Below, piece by piece: positions 58,542 through 64,000 of a stretch of 64,000 nt of DNA. The notes beneath the pieces are model-generated. The model saw nothing but the letters and a program-made list of their open reading frames with translations. It did not search any database and had not been told where the DNA came from. The DNA lies in NCBI GenBank assembly GCA_963930655.1, contig OZ005615.1:8512001-8576000 (forward strand), read 5' to 3'. The first letter of the stretch is position 1. Each line of letters begins with the position of its first letter. The stretch is from Myrica gale (taxonomy: Eukaryota; Streptophyta; Magnoliopsida; Fagales; Myricaceae). Made by a program: the position numbers and the translations under genes.

Positions 58542-60308
58542 ATGGGCTTAAACAGAGCAATGGTTGCGGAGCCTTGGATTGTGAAGATGGGAAGCCAGGT
58601 AAGCACGAATCTCAAACACGCCCTCCTTCTCGATCCTTCCAAGAAAAAGGGCCCCAGAAACCAAGTCCCAAAGCAAACCGTAGGCATCCTCTCCTTCGAG
58701 GTCGCCACCGTGATGTCCAAGACCGTTCGCCTCCACAAATCCCTGATCGATTCCGAGATCTCCAAGCTCAAGACCGAGATCTTGAAGTCGGAGGGAGTGT
58801 TGAACCTGGTGTCGTCCAACGACGCCCACCTTCTGGAGCTAGCTCTGGCGGAGAAGCTCGACGACTTGAACCGCATCGCCGCCGTGGTGTCGAGGCTGGG
58901 CAAGAAATGCTCCGAGCCGGCTCTGCAGGGGTTCGAGCACGTGTATGGGGACGTCGTGAGCGGGGTTATTGACGTGAAGGAATTGGGGTTTTTGGTGAGG
59001 GATATGGAGGGAATGGTGAGGAAGATGGAGAGGCTTGTGAATGCGACGGCGAATCTATACAGCGACATGGAGGTGTTGAATGAGCTGGAGCAGGCGACGA
59101 AGAAGTTCCAGCACAACCAGCACGAGGAGAGTAAGAGGGTGTTCGAGCAGAAACTGATTTGGCAGAGGCAAGACGTGAGGCATCTCAAGGATGTTTCACT
59201 TTGGAATCAGACATACGATAAGGTTGTGGAGCTCTTGGCCAGAGCGGTCTGTACGTTATACTCTAGGATTTGTATAGGGTTTGGGGACCCTGCATTGAAT
59301 ACGAAGAAGAGCCAATGTGGGCACTTTTCCGCTCAGATTGGTTTGCATCATCGTCTTCAGACGGGTTCGGGTTCGGAACCGTTGAAGCGGGTTCTTAGCA
59401 GGAGTAGTGGGGCGGAGAAAAGGGTGACAAGCTATACCTCTCAATTTAAGTCGCGGAGGGGTGAGGTAGCGCTGTTTCGACCAGAAGACTTTAATTTCCC
59501 ATGTGGAGCGAGCCCCGGAAGGCTTTTCATGGATTGCCTTAGTTTAAGTAGCTCGGTTTCCAAGTTTGAGGATGATGATGTCTATCATGAGGACCGGAGT
59601 AGCCAATTTTCAGGGGTTTCCAGCTCTGGCAATGCTGGTGGGAAAATAGAGCAGAGGAATTACTCTAATTTTGGCTATCGATCCCAAATTGGTGTTCCGT
59701 TTAGCGGGGATCAAAGACAATCCAAGTCTGGTGTGATGCAAGGTGCTCGGTTCGGCCCCAAGAGCCGGTTGATGGTCTATGCTCCTCCCACCACCGTGGG
59801 AGGCTCGGCTCTAGCCTTGCATTATGCAAATGTCATAATTGTCATAGAAAAGTTGCTTCGCTACCCTCATCTAGTGGGTGAGGAAGCTAGGGATGATTTG
59901 TATCAGATGTTGCCCACAAGCTTAAGAATGTCTCTGAAGGATAATCTCAAGTCCTATGTCAAGAATCTGGCAATATACGATGCTCCTCTTGCCCATGATT
60001 GGAAGGAGACACTTGATGGGATTCTCAGGTGGCTCGCACCACTTGCACATAATATGATCAGGTGGCAGAGTGAGCGTAATTTCGAGCAACACGAAATTGT
60101 TTCGAGGACAAATGTTCTGCTACTTCAGACGCTCTATTTTGCTGATAGGGAAAAGACGGAGGCAGCTATATGTGAGCTTCTAGTGGGGTTGAATTACATA
60201 TGTCGCTACGAGCATCAGCAAAATGCGTTATTGGACTGTGCCGGCAGTTTTGATTTTGAGGACTGCATGGAATGGCAATTGCAATGTCGAGCTGCCTACA
60301 TTAACTGA
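58542..60308 (+). CDS. DUF3475/DUF668 (PSI-like) protein, 588 aa
   Basis: Intronless. DUF3475 covers about aa 48-104 (VGILSFEVATVMSKTVRLHK). DUF668 lies at about 420-510 (LALHYANVIIVIEKLLRYPH ... MLPTSLRMSLKDNLKSY). Between them are a helical region (about 105-220) and a Ser-rich low-complexity linker. This pair defines the plant PSI/At3g23160-type family; PSI1-3 members are linked to growth and phytosulfokine signalling, but the molecular role of this subgroup is not known to me. The first ATG (58542) gives 588 aa; the second (58560, MVAEPWIVKM) fits the family start as I recall it and may be the real one. No signal peptide or clear membrane span was seen. The frame is intact, and the gene is GC-rich in its first third. 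Confidence 0.93.
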   Translation: MGLNRAMVAEPWIVKMGSQVSTNLKHALLLDPSKKKGPRNQVPKQTVGILSFEVATVMSKTVRLHKSLIDSEISKLKTEILKSEGVLNLVSSNDAHLLELALAEKLDDLNRIAAVVSRLGKKCSEPALQGFEHVYGDVVSGVIDVKELGFLVRDMEGMVRKMERLVNATANLYSDMEVLNELEQATKKFQHNQHEESKRVFEQKLIWQRQDVRHLKDVSLWNQTYDKVVELLARAVCTLYSRICIGFGDPALNTKKSQCGHFSAQIGLHHRLQTGSGSEPLKRVLSRSSGAEKRVTSYTSQFKSRRGEVALFRPEDFNFPCGASPGRLFMDCLSLSSSVSKFEDDDVYHEDRSSQFSGVSSSGNAGGKIEQRNYSNFGYRSQIGVPFSGDQRQSKSGVMQGARFGPKSRLMVYAPPTTVGGSALALHYANVIIVIEKLLRYPHLVGEEARDDLYQMLPTSLRMSLKDNLKSYVKNLAIYDAPLAHDWKETLDGILRWLAPLAHNMIRWQSERNFEQHEIVSRTNVLLLQTLYFADREKTEAAICELLVGLNYICRYEHQQNALLDCAGSFDFEDCMEWQLQCRAAYIN

Positions 60309-63220
60309 GTACATGCAGTGAATGCTAGAGCATTTTTCTTTGTTCCTGATACTTGTATGAACATATAGATGATAGTTCAACCGGATGTGAATACCTCAGC
60401 TTTGCACACTGAAGACTGTTTACTTTTGAAGACTTGAGTTTACAAATGTATCATGTTGCAAGGTAGGAGACGGTGAATTCTGAAGTACACAATTGCAATT
60501 GTTTACGAACAGGAATTATCGCTTTCTTTTTGTGTAGAATTTGTACATATGTTTATGTAAAGTTGGTGGTTTTTCCTTGTCAAAATCCTAGTGCATTGCT
60601 TGCAATTTAAAATTTTATGCGCGGAGTCAGATCGTCTACAACGTAAGGGCTGAGGTTAAATTCATATTCTTTCTGTGCAATTTGGCGCACTTTAGAGTAA
60701 GGACTTCAATCAAATCCCAATTGGTGCCTGTTCGAGAACAATGACATTTTTACGTCATCTTGGAACCCTGGAACTCTATTTGTTGGTAAAGATGGGGTTA
60801 GGACTGTTTCTTCAATTCTTCCACTTAGCAAATACGATGATTTTGAAGGTGTGTATTAATCAATGTGCGTCTGTAGAAAATTTCCAGTGACAATAGCAAT
60901 TAAATTTTGGGGTTGATATGCCTCTCCTTAGTGTACTGTACTACATGTGCCATTTTACATCTCCTTCGAGCTGATTATGATATATATCACTCGTGCTATA
61001 TTCAAATAGTCTTCTCTTATTTAAGTGACGACACAATTGAATAGATACTCTTTGACTTGTCTATATGACAGCAGTCATACGTGCAACCATGCTATCATCT
61101 TGGAGCCTGGGTCTCCTGAATTACTCTATCTTGATGATGCGTCTCTCATAGGTGGTTCCTTTATTACTGAGAGTCTCTGATCTTGCTTGTATATTTAGCA
61201 AATGTTCCTGAGTATTTGTTTGTTTTAGATTCTGAAACCTATAAATTAAGTAATAAACTGGGGCCTGGAATCTGTTATTCGGTACAGTCTTGAGCTTTCC
61301 CCAGCATTGGACATTGGAGGAGCTTTATGTGGTAGGGGAGTGTATGTGCCTTGATGCTCTCATTGTAACCTGAACTACTTAAGTGAATAGATTTGTTCCA
61401 CAAGTACACTATTTTTTAGAAACCAAGGAAAAGTTTTAGAATAATGCCTTCAGTAACACTTATTGTCCTTTCCCAGTGTTACCGGGTGGCGATTGATTCG
61501 AGTAAAATGGGTAATGTCGCAATCCATGAAATCTTGTTCTTCTTAGCCGGGGCTGAATTCAATATCTTGATATGATCTCTCTGCCTTTCCTGTTGTACAA
61601 TTGACAGCGAAAAACGCCTTGGAGATTGGTTCTAGTGAAACAGCAGGCAATAAATGCATAATCATCTGATAAGTTAGCAATATGACACTGCCATGTGCCA
61701 TCTGATCTGCGAAGAACGATGTGTGATATTGAGCTGCTTAATTGCTATTAGAAGCCGGCATGGTTTATCAAAAACTTCCTGAGGTACATGTTACTTCTGA
61801 TATGGGAATGACGTATCAATTTTGAAGAGTCTCTCCATTTTTTTCGTTTATAATATAACTTTCTCATATATTTTTTTGTCTGTGCAAAGAGATTGAAAAT
61901 GTGCAAGAAAAACGGGTTGTTGTATTTCTTTTAAGTTCTGTTTTATAGTGTTTTAGAAGATGTCGGGATTGAATTATGATTCTCGATTCTGCAATGACAA
62001 TGAGTAGAGTTTATTTTAGGAGCATAGACTTGAACTCATATGATCTGAATCCTTGTGATGGTTATCATTGTTATCTTATCTCTAGGGAGGGTCTCTAATA
62101 AAATGCTCGACACCGAAAGTCTTGACATTCTAGCCAGGCTTTGCAACAGAGAGGGAGATTTCGAAACTGAAGACTAATGTCAGCCTGAGATATAATAATC
62201 AATGAATTTGTAGTATACAGCTTAGCCCAAGGAAAGCGGCGCCATCATGTGGGCAGTGGGCAGCAGGCATGCGGTAGAGGAGGGCATTGACTATGATAAT
62301 AAAAGAGCCTTCAATTGTATAGTTGGACATTATTAATTTCCAGTGTGAACTCTGCGAGAGTGGGGGGAGAGATAGAGAGAGGCCAGCTGGTAAGCAGTTA
62401 GCGGAAGACCAATGACAGTGTTTAAGAAGAAAAGAACAAATGTAGAAATTGCCAAATTGGGAGTATGTAGTTAGAAAGAAAAAAAGAAAGAAAGAAGGAA
62501 AATAGCCGAGTATAGGGTGGCAATTATGCAATCATCGTGAGTAGGAAACGAACGGCCCCAAAAATCATAGCGAAAACAGAACAAGCACAACTAGATTGGA
62601 AACTGGCGATTCCCCCCCCCCCCCCCCCCCCCCACAAGCAAGCAAATGGCCAACAGACTGCCCGGACTACAAGAACGACTATATAACAAGCACAACGCAG
62701 AAAAGGCTCAAAGGAATACAAGCGATACGGGAACAGGACCCTTTTTCAAACCCAACAAACGGATCCAAAGTCCAGATCCAATAAATGGGCCAAATACCCA
62801 ACAACAACCGTGTTCCAAGAACCCATCTATAGCTGACCGTGGGCTTTTAAATTATAAAGTGTACAGTACATTTTCAATTATTTTAGTTATCTGACCGAAG
62901 ATTATAATAAAATAATTATAAAATATTTTTTTTTATAATTAAATTATTACATTTTATTACAATAAATATAAAAAATGATCTGCTATTTTTTTTATAAAAT
63001 TTTAAACCCCTAAAATTTTCAAATCAGGAGAAAGAAAGTCTAGAAGTGCAGTACATTTTTAATTCCTCTTTTCCTTCGTTTCTTCGGCAATCCTTCGGAA
63101 ACTGGCTCATCAGTCATCAACAGCCGTCGGGGTCCGGTTTTGTTTTTGTTTTTAATTCCGACTTAAAATTAGACATCTTGACAGCGGAAACAAACGCAGA
63201 CACTGTGAATACCTCATGCG
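60309..63220. other. Intergenic between DUF668 and Bet1-like genes
   Basis: The first few hundred bases are probably the DUF668 3' UTR. The rest is non-coding as far as I can tell. It contains a 22-base C run (62612-62633). The last part should hold the Bet1 promoter and 5' UTR. Confidence 0.5.
62612..62633. repeat. Homopolymer of 22 C
   Basis: An uninterrupted C run in an otherwise AT-rich region. Such runs are unstable and could differ in length from the true sequence. Confidence 0.85.
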
Positions 63221-64000
63221 ATGAGTTACAGAAGGTTCGCCTTCGAATCCTTTTATTGCACACATTCACCTTTCTAGAAGAATTAGCCTCGCACTCGAGC
63301 GATTTCATTTGGCTTTCTCAGTAGTTTGTATCTACATGCTTACGAAGATCTGGATTTCAGGCAAAATAAGTTAATATTAGGAACTTCTCGTAGATGTAGG
63401 TTATATATATATATATATATTAAGCAATTATTTCAGTGTTAATCTTCATTTTGGTTATTATTTTTGGGGTGGGGGGATGAGGATTGATTTCGATTCTGAG
63501 TTTACTCGGACTCAAGAATTCGGACAAGCAATGCTATGGTTTTGTAAATAGTGGTTGATTCTCTCTACACGCGCACGTGAGAGCGTGTAAAATTCTATCA
63601 CAAATCAAATGATGATCTTCTGAATGGATTTCTTGAGAATTTTCTCATCAACTTTTCTCTTGCTGAAGGAAGGGTGAGTTGTAAGAGATGTTCAAACTAG
63701 AGATTCGAAGTTAGCCAAAATCTACTTGTGGTTTGATGTGTCTTTCCTCTCGATGTATTTTCACTTCCGCTTGATCTTTGTTTTGTACAACTCCCTGTCA
63801 AGTATCCTAAGTGACACAGGTAATAATCATAATTCATGATCGTTGAACTTTATAATTGTGACATAAACTCTTTCTATACAGGGAAAACCGGGCATCCAGA
63901 GCATCTCTCCTTGATGGTTTTGATGGTCTTGAGGAAGGTGGTCTTAGGCTGTCCTCCTCGTACTCCCATGAAACTAATGAACACGAAAATGAGAGAGCTG
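63221..64000 (+). CDS. Bet1-like SNARE, first two coding exons (partial)
   Basis: Exon 1 is only 14 nt (63221-63234: ATG AGT TAC AGA AG). After a 647-bp GT-AG intron, exon 2 (63882 to the window end) continues. Together they read MSYRRENRASRASLLDGFDG and then LEEGGLRLSSSYSHETNEHE. This is the N-terminus of the plant Bet1/BS14 family (BET11, BET12), Qc-SNAREs that act in ER-Golgi vesicle fusion. The SNARE helix and C-terminal membrane anchor lie beyond the window. The short first exon was found by matching phase to the family start; the donor 'gttcgc' is not optimal, so the start is a good but unproven call. Confidence 0.85.

Noticed and set aside
58478-59188. 236-codon antisense ORF
   Set aside because: Mirror of the DUF3475 coding region; no domain and no own promoter signs.

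Overview
The window is plant nuclear DNA, most likely from a eudicot. It is AT-rich, has GT-AG introns of about 80 bp to 1.8 kb, plant-specific gene families, and many MITEs plus hAT, Mutator-like, SINE and Copia sequences. Gene calls were made by reading exons and joining them at GT/AG sites where the reading frame closes. Arabidopsis gene names and locus numbers are recalled family knowledge, not search results.

Layout from left to right. 1-4.8 kb is repeat-rich and includes an 810-bp foldback element with a GC-rich core. 4.86-7.44 kb (+) is a 5-exon HR-like lesion-inducer membrane protein. 8.83-21.99 kb (+) is a complete 20-exon ACTIN-RELATED PROTEIN 9 gene (592 aa) whose first coding exon is only the ATG. 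23.17-23.89 kb (-) is an intronless peroxisomal enoyl-CoA isomerase ending in SKL. 24-28 kb is repeat-rich and holds a head-to-head pair of broken gene pieces, AIR9-like and lectin-receptor-kinase-like. 28.6-41.07 kb (+) is an 18-exon RAD5B-type gene (HIRAN, SNF2, RING, helicase C) split in exon 1 by a young 5.5-kb Copia element on the minus strand, with further lesions in exon 15. 44.54-44.86 kb (+) is a small intronless plant-specific gene. 45-58 kb is mostly transposon debris: a hAT deletion derivative, a SINE and many MITEs. 58.54-60.31 kb (+) is an intronless DUF3475/DUF668 (PSI-like) gene. 63.22-64.0 kb (+) is the start of a Bet1-like SNARE gene, cut by the window edge.

The genes do not form one pathway. 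Their order is informative: HR-lesion-inducer, ARP9, ECI, RAD5B, the small At4g14450-like gene, DUF668 and Bet1 appear to combine neighbours that in Arabidopsis lie in separate blocks (At4g14420-14455, At5g43460-43530, At3g23160-23170). This suggests a region that kept an older, less fractionated gene order.

No rRNA, tRNA or CRISPR array was seen. The most notable points are the Copia insertion with non-TG LTR ends that broke RAD5B, a repeated SUMO-consensus array in the RAD5B N-terminus, the foldback element, nested MITEs, and two genes whose start codon sits alone or nearly alone in a tiny first coding exon.
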